A stretch of DNA of 64,000 nucleotides from Membranipora membranacea (lineage: Eukaryota > Bryozoa > Gymnolaemata > Cheilostomatida > Membraniporidae): assembly GCA_914767715.1 (NCBI GenBank), contig OU612067.1, positions 30,418,162 through 30,482,161 on the forward strand, written 5' to 3'. This document shows, piece after piece, positions 45,691 to 57,095 of the stretch. A program made the position numbers and the translations under genes. The notes under the pieces were generated by a model. The model made no database searches. It saw only the letters and a list, made by a program, of their open reading frames with translations, and was not told where the DNA came from. Positions within the stretch are counted from its first letter, which is position 1. Each line of letters starts with the position of its first letter.

Positions 45691-46720
45691 GGGCTGTATT
45701 TGTTTTGATAATTTTTATCTTATAAATTAAAACAGATCTAATATAATTTGGCTGGTATTATACCGTGCGTGTCTTGATTTATTATATTATTTCATTGATG
45801 AGAGATGACCATAGACTTAATATATATAAATATGTGCCACATACCCTAGCTTCATGATACATACATACATACCTGGAGTTGGCATACTCAATTTTCAGCA
45901 CAGATCTATTCTTCCTCATGAAGCGACAAAAAAAATTGCAGTAAAATCTTTTAACAAGGAATCCAAGCTGAGCAGGTTGTGCTCAGTCATGACTAGGAGT
46001 ATTTATGCAAAAATCTATGATGATGGTGGTGGTGCTTTGATCTGGCTCATCCAACAAAATATTTGTGATACTGTGTTGTGGGTATTCTGTGCATTTGAAT
46101 TGTAGTGGTAGAAGTGTTGAGGGTAGACGGCTGTATTTGTTTCAATATTTATTGGCTAATGATTGTAACTTATCAGGTCTTTTCTCGCTTTGGATTCGCC
46201 TAAGGAGTCAATTTTTTATACCATCGCGTGCGGAAAGGTCTTTTACATAAACTCACAAATTTTCTCTGTGTTTAAATAATTAGGGGCCGGATAAGGGCCG
46301 ATATCATGCCTGGCGTCCCTTGATTTTTCACATTATTTCATTGAATGGTATATAGTAAACTATGGCTCACAGCACAAACTAATTACGTCATGTCGTGCTA
46401 TTTAAGTGGGACAGTATTGAATGCTATTGGCCTGTCTAGGTAGTATATTAAGTCTATGGTGACCACTCACCATAGGTAATACAAATATGTATCATGCATA
46501 CCGTGTGCATACATATAGCGAATTGACAGGCGTTTAGGGGTATATGTTTTATATTTTACATGGTCAATTGACCAGGAGGTAAAATATTTTATTATTTTAT
46601 GCCTATTTCCAACTGGCGTCTGGCGGTATTTTGATTTTATCAGGGCTCTGACAAGGTGGCCGGCGTTCATCTAGATCAAGGAATAAATTTGGAGTGGCCT
46701 AATGAGAAAAAGTCACATAC

Positions 46721-46818
46721 CAGCAGTATGAAGAGGTGTTCGTCCATTTTTACTAACGTTGTTACAGCTTGTAGGGTCCTTCTGAAGCAAAAAGCTAACA
46801 ATCTCTACACTTCCCTCT
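46721..46818 (-). CDS. Ankyrin-repeat gene exon
   Basis: 98-bp exon on the minus strand between TTTTACAG and GTATGTG. It reads EGSVEIVSFLLQKDPTSCNN, then VSKNGRTPLHTA: one ankyrin repeat boundary. Phase 2 in and phase 1 out, matching the exons on either side (47448-47570 upstream, 42226-42342 downstream). The P-like element sits in the intron that follows it. Confidence 0.85.
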
Positions 46819-47447
46819 CTGTAAAATAAGACAAGTTGATGGCTAATGCTTAAGCAATAACTTGGGTTATCAGTGGGAGAAGACATGATTGTTCTCTTCT
46901 CTTGAATATGTATATTGAAAATAAATACATCCAGTACACATGTATTCCAATTAGACGACAAACAGCTAGGCTCTAAATACCTACCCAAGAGGGGTAAATA
47001 TCAGCAGGATTTTAGTTTTCGCTTGTTGAGGAGTTGGTGCACAGCTACCATATAAAATATCTGGTACTTTATAATTTGGTGTATCATGTGAGCATTTAGT
47101 AGGTGTTTGCTAGACGCTTGCTAGACGTTTGCTAGGCATTTAGCTGTATGACTGTTTGGTTTAGTACATCTGGTTTGGTAAAGCTGTTTAGCCCGATGAC
47201 TAAGCATCATTTTATTTAGCACAATATCATAACCTAGGGCCTAGGCTATCAATTATGATTGTACTATGAATAAGAGTTTCTCGTCAGGCTGAGAGTGGAA
47301 AGACTCTTGTGCATGGGCTAGTGGGAAGGTTTTCCATCGTGTATTATCTAGATATATTATTATGCTGGTGATTGATTCACCAAACACAACCACCTAAACT
47401 GAATAAAAATTAACTTTCATTTTATTGACTGATGCTCAGAGACATAC

Positions 47448-47570
47448 CTGGCAGCGATGTGGAAGGCATTCCAGCCATCTTTGTTGACTGTAGTAAGAGA
47501 AGCACCGTGCTCAACAAGTAGTTTAATCGGTTCTACTCCTGTCTTAGCACATACCATCATCAGTGGTGTC
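47448..47570 (-). CDS. Ankyrin-repeat gene exon (most 5' found)
   Basis: 123-bp exon on the minus strand between TTGTTTTAG and GTATGTC. It reads [40 protein letters not shown], a canonical ankyrin repeat plus the start of the next. It enters in phase 2 and leaves in phase 2. Exons further 5' should lie beyond 47.6 kb, but none was recognised before the window ends, so the gene is incomplete here. Confidence 0.85.
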
Positions 47571-47579
47571 CTAAAACAA

Positions 47580-49110
47580 AATTTAATTAAAGTAAGCGCT
47601 GACATCAATCAGCTGTTTTGTCACACATTTCTCTTCCTCTACCTGGGCATCGCATGTCTTATTTTATTAATACGCTAGATTTCACAGCTGCCATATCCTA
47701 TGGTGAGCATGTATATCATAAGATGCTATTATATTATATTAAACATATTTAATATGTGGGTGGAGGCCTACTGTAGATGGTGTAAGTAAGTCTTGCACCA
47801 ATGACAGAAGGGCTGTGCTAGTGAGAGTAAGGGACAACGTAACCAAGGAGTAACTTCTTGGCATAACATACCATACATACTATATTATATCTAAATCTAT
47901 CGTATCTGTATGTAGTAAGTATGTATCCATGTAATTTTTTTATTCATCTTTGTAAGTACTCAATTGTGGTTATCCATATATTTTTCAGGTTTTATTGCTC
48001 TCACTAAGTAGCCCAAAAGCAAGGAAGGGGCAACCCCTGTCACTCCTAGCTAGTACTAGTGGTCATTGCTTGCTAAATACTCTAACTCTTTGTTTTAACT
48101 CTCGTCTCTGTCTTTAACTCCTTGCTATAAAAGTTGAGTACTTTGTCTTTACTAGTAATTAAATTACTCAAATTAGACATGTCTGCAAAACCCAACTGCC
48201 TTTACTTACAGTACTATATTGACTCAAAGTTTGTACCTTGTTAATACCCACTACCATCGGAAGAATGAGAGAAAGGAAGAGCTGAATCCAAGGGCAGGAT
48301 GCTACTGGACTGGAAACTAGATTTTGATTTAGAATCCCTTTTGCTTTTCACTGGTGTAAATGGCCAAAGAAGACCCGCTACTATAATAAGTGCAGCAGAG
48401 TGCATAGAGTAAATCTATTGGAGTTGCCCTTAGTTTGAGATTAAGGGGGCAACTCCGCCTCTGTGTCTGGTACAAAACATCATATATAAAACGTAATGAT
48501 AAACCACATAATTGCACTCCTACACTGTCTTCAGATATCAGAATTTAAAAGAATGATGGATATTCATACGCTAATCACTAGTGCAATTAGCTAATAGTAC
48601 ATGTTAAGTTTGATTCAGTTTGTAATCTATCATATAGACATAATGAACTATGTTGGGACCAAGTTCCATCAATTTCTGTCAGGTATTGAATTATAGATGT
48701 CTGAAGAAAGCTTTATGTAGTGTTGCCGTTCATAATAATCACAGCAAAAGCATGGCTAATAGCTATTTGTCTTATCATGGTATAGTCTCTATATCCGAAA
48801 TTGTCACATAAAATCCATAGCATAGTGGTTAAGATCGTGGACTGTAGTGCACAAGGTCTCAGGTTAGTATTTTGACCATCACTCTAGTAGTTGGGACCCG
48901 TGGATGCGATGCATTCGAAACGGTTCGATTCAAATTAACGATTCAGCCCGAAAAGTCGATGCACCGACCCAGCCTTAGTTTGAATGTATTACACATAACC
49001 AATTTATACAGGCCTATATAGGCCTAGGGATCATAGCAACTATAACTTTCGATATCAAGTGAGTGCCTATATCTATTTCAAGATTAACTGGAGAAAACAA
49101 CTAACACACC
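47580..49110. other. No gene; weak tRNA-like element at 48818-48885
   Basis: AT-rich sequence. TAGCATAGTGGTTAAGATCG at 48818-48837 resembles an A-box/D-arm, and GGTTAGTATTTTGACC (48862-48877) a decayed B-box: a SINE head at best. Nothing else supported. Confidence 0.4.
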
Positions 49111-49119
49111 AGTTTACTG

Positions 49120-49785
49120 TTGTCTAATACATGCTCACTGCATCCCAGGAGTAATCCAATAACGAGAAAAAATCCCAAACAGTTTCATCAGCTCGACTCA
49201 AAGTTAAATATTTTATCAAACCCTACTAAGACCCAGGAAATGATGCTATCCACCCAATATGTAAAACCTTCTACCCCTACACTTGTTTTAAATGATACTG
49301 CTATTGCTTTTAGTGATAAAGTTAAATATCTTGGTGTATTAGTTGCCGATAAACTGCGTTTTAATGATCATGTGCATGGTATAGATTCAACTGCCTCTCA
49401 AAGGATGTATGTAGTCAGGAATTTTGTATTTTTAAGCTCTAAATCACTATCAAATATGCTTTTCAAAAGTTTTATTGTATCACGAATCTCCTATTGCTTA
49501 CCCATTATTTTTAAAAGCTTGTATGCTGCTGACAAGCAACGCCTGTGTAAAATTTTCAAGGACGCTATTAAGTTAGGCATTGAACATCCCGACATTTATA
49601 CCATGATGGACAATCAGACACGAACACTGGCCTTACGCTATATTCACGATGAGGATCATTTCATCAATGATTTGTTGAGTAAATGTCCATCTGGCAGATA
49701 TCGTACAGTAAAGCATAGAAGCTCACTGGGGAGAGACTGTTTTCTGCGTCATATCACTCTTATTTTAAACGAAATACTTTTTTAG
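49120..49785 (+). pseudogene. Third LINE: RT thumb/C-terminal fragment
   Basis: Open for 221 codons. It reads LNILSNPTKTQEMML, then KVKYLGVLVADKLRFNDHV and SQRMYVVRNFVFLSSKSL, SFIVSRISYCLPIIF. It matches the post-YADD thumb and connection of CR1/RTE-like non-LTR reverse transcriptases (K-x-x-E-M-...-V-K-Y-L-G-V...H-V...S-x-I-x-S-x-x-x-Y-C-x-P). It ends with a stop at 49783 followed by about 130 bp of probable 3' tail ending CCATCCATCCGTCC. It differs from the LINE at 45-1774 and from that at 21640. 5'-truncated, as typical. Confidence 0.8.
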
Positions 49786-49799
49786 ACAGAGATTTGATG

Positions 49800-51645
49800 T
49801 TTTATTCCAAGTGTCTTCGCTTTTTCTTGCTGATTCAAAGTGCCAGCAATTACACTGTATTTCGCGACTCATCTTTTCTTTTAATAATGCTGTCAGTGAT
49901 AGTAATAAAATCCATCCATCCGTCCAGGTAAGTACTGAAAGTAAGTCATAATATTATCACATATCAAAAGCGCAGAGCATTCTGATTTGATTTGATAAGC
50001 TTTCAATTACAAACCATCTATAGTTTAAAAGAAAAATACGAAATGATTTCGATTTAGTTTACCACCGTTTTATCACTACAATGTAGTTGTAAACGTAAAT
50101 ATAAATTATCGAAATTTCTTCTGCAGAATATGATGGTGCATTTTGTGTTTACTTACATATAAATGTAAAAATCATGTGATTCATTATTTCAGAGAGATCA
50201 GCTACAAACTAGTCTGGTGATTTATCCAATTTAGATCTGCGTACACGTATTCAATTTACAAAAGCTTATATAGTCTCAAAATTTGGTATAAGATGACGTA
50301 ATTTCAAGTTTTTTGCATTTCCAATGACAGTTTGTTGTTTACACATGGAATTATAAGAATTTTTAGAATTAATTACTCAACTAGACCCAAACCACATAAA
50401 GACATGATGATGACACGCAAAAAACTTGACATTTTGCATTATTGTAGGAAATGTCAGGTTTTATGAGAACCCTGTCCTAACATAGTGGCAGATTTAAACA
50501 ACAAGTAATTGTTGAAGCGGAGACCAATTTAATCTACAGCATGAATATCATCCTACGACATCCCATTGACATGGCATAAAAATAGTCTCCAGGTCAAAAT
50601 CATATATATTTTGCTTTTTGTAAATCGTTATTTGCAGACAAATCATTTTTAATGGCATGGCAGGTGACATCTCCAAACATTCTTCATCACCAGCAAAACA
50701 AAGTTTATCAACATTCAAGTCATAGTTTTTGCTATTTGCATTCAACTGATAGTGAATTGGCAGCATCCTACACAGGATTTTACCTCATTTTAAACAACGA
50801 GGAGATGAAAGAATTTTAATGTCAATCATGCGTATCTATATCGTATCTATGTCGCCAAGCATGAGTTGCTAAAAGTTTTCCTGTCTGCATGTAACATTAT
50901 CTGCCATTCATTTCAAAATTATCTGTCAAAAATTTCACTACAAATAATAATGACTTTATATAATAACTAAATATTTAGGGTGTTTGGAATTTTGTCATAA
51001 AGCTAACCTTGGTTTTAATGTACGCCGCATGACTATCAACCTATCATAAGATAGAATTTTCAGTTGTAATCAACATTTTATGGTGATTGATTTTATTTTA
51101 TGAATTCACCCTCAGTATAATATATAGTTTTGGGTTTTTGATACTGCGCCCCTCCCACCTTCCTTTGAGATATAATGACCGAACTTCAGAACAAATGCAG
51201 CCAACAATGATGACAATATTGTATGAATATCCTATTACATAAGGCACACCGTCTCTGAGCACTACTGGCTCCTGTACATCACGCAACTACTATCGTCAAA
51301 GCTGATGATAAAAGCAAGAGAAGACAACTACAAAATTATCACAATCTTCAATGACAGCACACTGACATCAATAAATATATGCAGCAGCTAGAGCTTGAGT
51401 CAGTAGCAATAAGATTGTCAAGAGTTACAGTAGCATCAGATCGATCAAGAGCCTATCTACAATTAAAGGCAATAAGGATAAGGATACATTCCGGTCAGAT
51501 TATTTAGGATGCAATATATATATCGATACATATATTTTCTTTTAATTTAATTTTAATAGTCAGGGTACTGCAATAAATCTATATTGAACATCCTTGAATC
51601 TTTTTGCTCTTTGTACTCACCTGACTATATGGTAGTCGCGATTAA
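49800..51645. other. No gene seen
   Basis: Strongly AT-rich. A 72-codon minus frame (50548-50766) has no recognisable motif. No RNA gene or terminal repeats. Confidence 0.4.
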
Positions 51646-51648
51646 GTA

Positions 51649-52600
51649 CACCGCAACTACACACACATACAAGTACAGAGTACACCGCAACTACACACAC
51701 ATACAAGTACAGAGTACACCGCAACTACACACACATACAAGTACAGAGTACACCGCAACTACACACACATACAAGTACAGAGTACACCGCAACTACACAC
51801 ACATACAAGTACAGAGTACACCGCAACTACACACACATACAAGTACAGAGTACACCGCAACTACAAACACATACAAGTACAGAGTACACCGCAACTACAA
51901 ACACATACAAGTACAGAGTACACCACAACTACAAACACATACAAGTACAGAGTAGCCCGCAACTACAAACACATACAAGTACAGAGTAGACCGCAACTAC
52001 AAACACATACAAGTACAGAGTAGACCGCAACTACAAACACATACAAGTACAGAGTAGACCGCAACTACAAACACATACAAGTACAGAGTACACCGCAACT
52101 ACAAACACATACAAGTACAGAGTAGACCGCAACTACAAACACATACAAGTACAGAGTACACCACAACTACAAACACATACAAGTACAGAGTAGCCCGCAA
52201 CTACAAACACATACAAGTACAGAGTAGACCGCAACTACAAACACATACAAGTACAGAGTACACCGCAACTACAAACACATACAAGTACAGAGTACACCAC
52301 AACTACAAACACATACAAGTACAGAGTAGCCCGCAACTACAAACACATACAAGTACAGAGTAGACCGCAACTACAAACACATACAAGTACAGAGTAGACC
52401 GCAACTACAAACACATACAAGTACAGAGTAGACCGCAACTACAAACACATACAAGTACAGAGTAGACCGCAACTACAAACACATACAAGTACAGAGTAGA
52501 CCGCAACTACAAACACATACAAGTACAGAGTAGACCGCAACTACAAACACATACAAGTACAGAGTAGACCGCAACTACACACACATACAAGTACAGAGTA
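51649..52600 (+). repeat. 34-bp satellite, 28 units
   Basis: 952 bp equals exactly 28 units of 34 bp with no indels (unit CACCGCAACTACAMACACAT then ACAAGTACAGAGTA). Variation is confined to the first four bases and one C/A site. Units 1-6 and 28 read ACACAC, units 7-27 read AAACAC. A variant series CACCAC, GCCCGC, GACCGC recurs three times (starting at units 9, 16 and 20), showing higher-order duplication. As 34 is not a multiple of three, the repeat is open in all plus frames for its first third and is closed by TAG in later variants. Non-coding. Confidence 0.97.
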
Positions 52601-52922
52601 CATATGTTGACGGCCTGGTTGGCGCTTTTGTATCATTAGGGCTGAGATATCTCATTAATCAGAGAGTTGCATCGCAGTCATTTAAATTGAAGTACATCTT
52701 GCAATCATTTGACAAATACTGATATAACAGGAAGTGTAGTATCATTGAGAAGACAAGTAAATGCCAACTTGAGATAATTTTAATCATTTTTGTGTGTAGC
52801 GAGTAATAGCTTTGGGTAGAGGGTATTAATCGCTCTGGTGTATATTAATGTCTGTTGGGTGAGTTAATTTCTATCGCTCGAAAATTGCATCAAATATAGT
52901 CGGATCAGTGTAATGATATTAA

Positions 52923-55443
52923 AGTGCTTGTAAAGGGAACAGGTTTTTGGTATCATTCTAGAGCTCTCAGTCTAGTTTAGAACATTATGCTATGTGCAAA
53001 AGCAGCCTGTGGCCCAGTTAAGAATTATTTTCACTCAAAGTTGGGATGAGAAGGTACTAAAGAGGTACTATTTTTCTCCTTTGGAGTTGTGATCACTTGT
53101 AGAAAATAGTACCTTTTTAGTACCTTAGATTATAATGGGAATATACAGTATCTCGTAAATGAGACTTTTTGTTATGACACAGTGGTTTTGATATTCTCTG
53201 CATACAATTTCAAACCACACAGAATTTATCTATTGAATGAATGAGTGAATACAATGCAAAGTTAATCTGTCCCATGTTATGTGGCTTAGCTGGTAAAATG
53301 TATAGAATTTCATAATTGAATGACAAAGCAAACGATCGAAATCAAGCACGGCAAAAATTACAACTCTAGCTCATCCGACAGCGAGAGTGAAAATTATAGG
53401 GAGATTAACAGATCCAGTGAGAGCGAGATTGAATATCATTCAGGAGGCAATTGTAGCAAATCGACGTCGAGTCCATGTGATTATCATAGGGAAAATGTCC
53501 CTGAGGTAGGCACACCACTCAAGTTTAAATCTGTATGATTTCGGCCACTTGAAATAACCCACAGTGCTTTGACAGATACAACATTTTCTGTTAACCATGG
53601 TTACTGCTCGAGATAGAAATTGGCAATATAAAGGCAGATCAATACATCGCTAAAGTATTTCAAGGTTTTGTTTAAATTTATTTGATGAATAAATGAGATT
53701 GTGGCTACATGGATTGTATTGAAGATTATAAATACTACAGGGGCGTATATTCTAAAAAATTTCACTCACTGACTTTTTAGAGATGAGCATAATGATCGGG
53801 CACAGCCCGATCCACACGCCGTAGGCGTGGCGGGGAGGGTGTGGGAGGGGCGCTTAAGCGCCCTCCCACACGGAAATTTTTGCATATCGGTAGCAAAATA
53901 GTGCAAGCAGAGAGGTATTTCAATAGCTCACTGAGCTGTTGGGTACTTTCAGAAAACAACTCAATAGCAGTAGAAGATTACGGTAAAAATGCTCCAGTTA
54001 TAAAGCATTAATTTGAAAAAAAACTGACTTTGATGGGATTGGAACCCACAACAATTTTACTAACAGTGATTAATAGGTAGACGCTCTACACACTGAGCTA
54101 TTCAGCCACTCACGGATATCCGTGGGCCGTGAGTGCTAATATACGCCACTGAAATACTAAGATATGACATTCCCATCAAACTCTGTCTTCAGCCGTTATG
54201 CTTTATGATTAGTGGCTTTCAATAGAATTTCAATGGAAGATACAAAATTTACACATGTAGACTGGATGTTTTTCTAATTTGCACAAAAATCTAAAATAAT
54301 TTGTTTTTAAATCTCCACATTTCAGGCATTAGGATGATGTTAAAATCCAAAGCATGCGATGATTAATACTGAGTGATTTGAAGTTTTGAGAATCTTTACA
54401 ACAATTTTTGCAAATATTCTGATGTTTGGACTCACAAGATTTTCTCGTGTAAACTTTGTTGTTTACATCAAAAACTGGAATTTACAAGTCACAAAGTAAG
54501 TTGAAGTAAATAAAATTGTCATCTAGTTATTTCGGACTTCACGGTGATGAAAAATGTAAATGAATTTGACTGCCTCCTAAAGAGAGGAGTATTGATAATC
54601 GTGTAAGCAGTGGATTACCTTGAGAACATCAGATCTTGTCCATCTGTGCATCACAGATACTCAGCACATCTAAACATGGACTATCAATATTACTGACTGA
54701 GTGCAGCAGGCCATATGAGAATCTATGTCAAAGCACACATCAGTCACATAGGAAATTAATTTGTCGAGTTTTTGAGTTATTTCATCAGTATGGATCTTAT
54801 TTGGGGGGCTAGTGTTGGATATTATCGCAAGATTTGGTACTAACCATAAAGCATTGTATGGACCATATTTAGGTAAATCTGAAATAAGCAAGGCTTTGTC
54901 AGCAGGAAGAATCCATTGCTCCAGCGTAATCTTATTTAAACAGAGCAAACAAGCGCAGGGTATAAAATGAAAATCACTCGCTTGAAAAGCTGTGGACAGG
55001 GAATGGGTCATAGTCATTGATTGTAATGTACAGTCAGTATTTATAATCTTTGGTACTGTGGTTCTTCTAATCTCTTCTTCAACATGGGCTCATAACAGAA
55101 ATGAAGGTTGTTTTGATTAGCGGTCTCAACTCATTAAATTTGAACTTTTATGTCATCGACAAACTTGTGAGTGACTTTGTCATGTATTTGCAAAAGTTGT
55201 TATCTAACCACAATAGTCACTAATATTACTGTATTTCCCCCATAATAGGCTCATTGCAAATCGCCTGGACAAGTTGGGCTGTGCATGAGTAGGCAACTCA
55301 ATAGTGTTAACTTATCACCCCAAAACCTACCAGACCAAGTAACCCTGAAGACTTATTTTCATGCAAATGCATGTGTGATAGCTGTCTTAATCTCATTTCA
55401 AGCTCAAAAATGATACCAAGAACCCTGTTCCTTTACAAACACT
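52923..55443 (+). mobile_element. TTAA-flanked DNA transposon, copy 1 (with hAT MITE inside)
   Basis: Terminal inverted repeats AGTGCTTGTAAAGGGAACAG (left) and AGTGTTTGTAAAGGAACAGG (right, inverted), flanked by TTAA on each side (52919-52922, 55444-55447). TTAA duplications are made by piggyBac and Kolobok elements; no transposase motif was recognised, so the superfamily is open. Without the 414-bp insertion and its 8-bp duplication it is about 2.1 kb. Content includes a subterminal hairpin (53054-53126), a Ser/Asp/Glu-rich frame (53320-53538, HGKNYNSSSSDSESENYREI) and a minus-strand frame at 54670-55017. Likely non-autonomous or decayed. Confidence 0.85.
53738..54151. mobile_element. 414-bp hAT-type MITE with 8-bp TSD and tRNA-like core
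   Basis: Ends CAGGGGCGTATATT and (inverted) CAGTGGCGTATATT fit the CAGNGGCG terminus of hAT elements. The 8-bp repeat AAATACTA flanks both sides (53730-53737 and 54152-54159), and copy 2 of the host element has a single AAATACTA at 58008-58015, the empty site. The left half is a cluster of GC-rich hairpins (GATCGGGC...GCCCGATC, CACGCC...GGCGTG, GGGCGCTTAAGCGCCC). The right half contains a minus-strand tRNA-like module: A-box TAGCTCAGTGTGTAGAGCG (54100-54082) and B-box GGGTTCCAATCCC (54047-54035). No coding capacity. Confidence 0.92.
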
Positions 55444-55449
55444 TTAATG

Positions 55450-57095
55450 AGTATAGACACCCCTCTTTGGCTTGCATTTGTGAATTAGACACCATCCTCA
55501 GGCACATAGAACCCTAAATATTTACAAAAGCCCATTCGTTCAAGAAAGAGTAGACTCAGAGCAATCCAACTACACCTTGTTGTGTATATATGAATAATGA
55601 TTTTCTTTTGCCATGACTCATGATAAATCAGATGCAGGTACAGATATGGTACATTCAAACATGAACAAAATTTGGCAAATTATAAAGTTAAGTTATTCCG
55701 TTTCAAAAGATTCCTGCAACATCTCTTGATCTTTTTTTGCATCTTTCTGACAAATCACAGTGAACGACATTCAGGAAACCATCGCAGAAAGTTTCGAATC
55801 ATTGACATCTCATTTTATTATTAGTGTCCTCATATTCTGCATGTTGTTCTCGATGTTTGATGAATAAATGCCATGAAATAACCGGCATGTACTCAAGGAA
55901 ACTGGACATGTTGGATATTCCAAATTGATTAATTGGTCTGAATCAACTTGTTCATTGTCAAAAAGGGTATAACTACAGTATTATAAAATCACTCACCACT
56001 GTCATGGCTTACCCTAGATCATGTTTGGTCTAGTTTGCCCGTAATCTGGTTGTTCCCATTTTACTGGTGAAAAGCTGCGAGCTTACTGCTCACTGCTTAC
56101 TGAAAGAATGCAAAGACTTGCTCTCATCAAATTGAAGAAATCAGTAAACTGCATAATGCTGACCAAGGATTCAAGTTTGGTCGGCCTCAAGTAGATCGAT
56201 TGGCTCTTACCAGATGCTGTCTGCTATTACAAGATGGTATTGCAGGATTTTGACTTCTAGTATTTTGAAGACTATCCAACTTAGGTTACAACCAAAATTC
56301 TATAATTTTCATGTGGTGGTCAACCAAGTAGGATTGTGAGAACAATTTAGAGCTCTGAACATCTCAGAGTGATGATGGGCCCTTGTTGTTACAGCATGAT
56401 TATATTGTGACATCATAGATATCACAATATATATATATTTTAAATCAACATTTATGTTAACTATCTTTGTTTGGGCAATTGAACCATGTAGTTAGTAGCA
56501 GCACCAGTCGGTATCCAAGATACACAACCGGATACCAAACTTTATCTGAGAGATAGCTGACAGCTGTCAGTACTGAAAATAGGAAATTCGGTGATGCTTC
56601 AATTTAGGTTCCGCAGATGCCAGATGGTACAAATTTAGATGTTCATACAAATGTACCAAGTAGCCTCCATTGTATACAGCAATCACCAGAATTAGCTGCA
56701 AGCAATGTGACACAGAATATATCCATCAAGGAAGTGATGATAACAACAGATTATGTGTTGCTGATGTCATAAACCACGACTGAAGGATGATCTATTACAA
56801 CATATGACGAAAATAGACATAAGAGCTAAAAATAGAAGTGCAATTTCCTAGACTGAGTAGATGCTAAACTGAGTGCCAGATAGCAATAAACAACGAATAC
56901 TATAGTTTAACCACAATAGTGACATTAATAAAGTTATGATGAGGAAAGTAACCACATGTTTTTAGAATAAATATTGTTGTTTTTGTTTATTAACCAATCA
57001 GAACCCTGTATTTCTGACCCCTCCACACCTATTTAAAGGAGGCCAGGGTCAGTTTTTCAATAGCACTGACTTTCTGTTTAACATATTTTATATTG
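55450..57095. other. No gene seen between the two TTAA elements
   Basis: AT-rich; (AT)n at 56430-56441. ACCTATTTAAAGG at 57028-57040 is TATA-like, but no gene follows. No open frame of interest. Confidence 0.4.

Larger units (their letters stand above)
43196..46458 (+). mobile_element. 3,263-bp P-like transposon with long inverted arms
   Basis: Termini CATAGACTTAATATACTACC (left) and its exact inverse (right) are flanked by a perfect 8-bp direct repeat GTGACCAC (43188-43195 and 46459-46466). The terminal arms are inverted copies over about 0.78 kb each (43196-about 43990 and about 45690-46458), differing by small indels. An 8-bp duplication, CA-starting ends and an internal THAP exon together point to the P superfamily; hAT also makes 8-bp duplications but does not use THAP domains. 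The catalytic part of the transposase is missing, so this is a deleted, non-autonomous copy. It lies in an intron of the ankyrin gene. Confidence 0.8.
42634..46703. mobile_element. Outer inverted-repeat pair (35 bp) enclosing the P-like element
   Basis: ATTAGGCCACTCCAAATTAA begins at 42634 and runs to 42668; its inverted copy ends in GGAGTGGCCTAAT at 46703 (46669-46703), with about 32 of 35 positions matching. If the ends are trimmed to GGCC, a TA dinucleotide flanks both sides, as for mariner/Tc1-type MITEs. The P-like element (43196-46458) lies inside, so this would be an older element into which the P-like one inserted. Confidence 0.6.

Noticed and set aside
43196-46458. hAT assignment for the 3.3-kb element
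   Set aside because: The 8-bp duplication fits hAT, but the ends lack CAGNG and the internal THAP exon is typical of P, so P-like is preferred.
51649-52600. CRISPR-like or protein-repeat array
   Set aside because: The 34-bp units are contiguous with no spacers, and the genome is eukaryotic. The long open frame arises only because 34 is not a multiple of three and no stop occurs in the first units.
54030-54110. Functional tRNA gene on the minus strand
   Set aside because: D- and T-arms are plausible but the acceptor stem fails and the anticodon stem needs an odd insertion. It lies inside a MITE.
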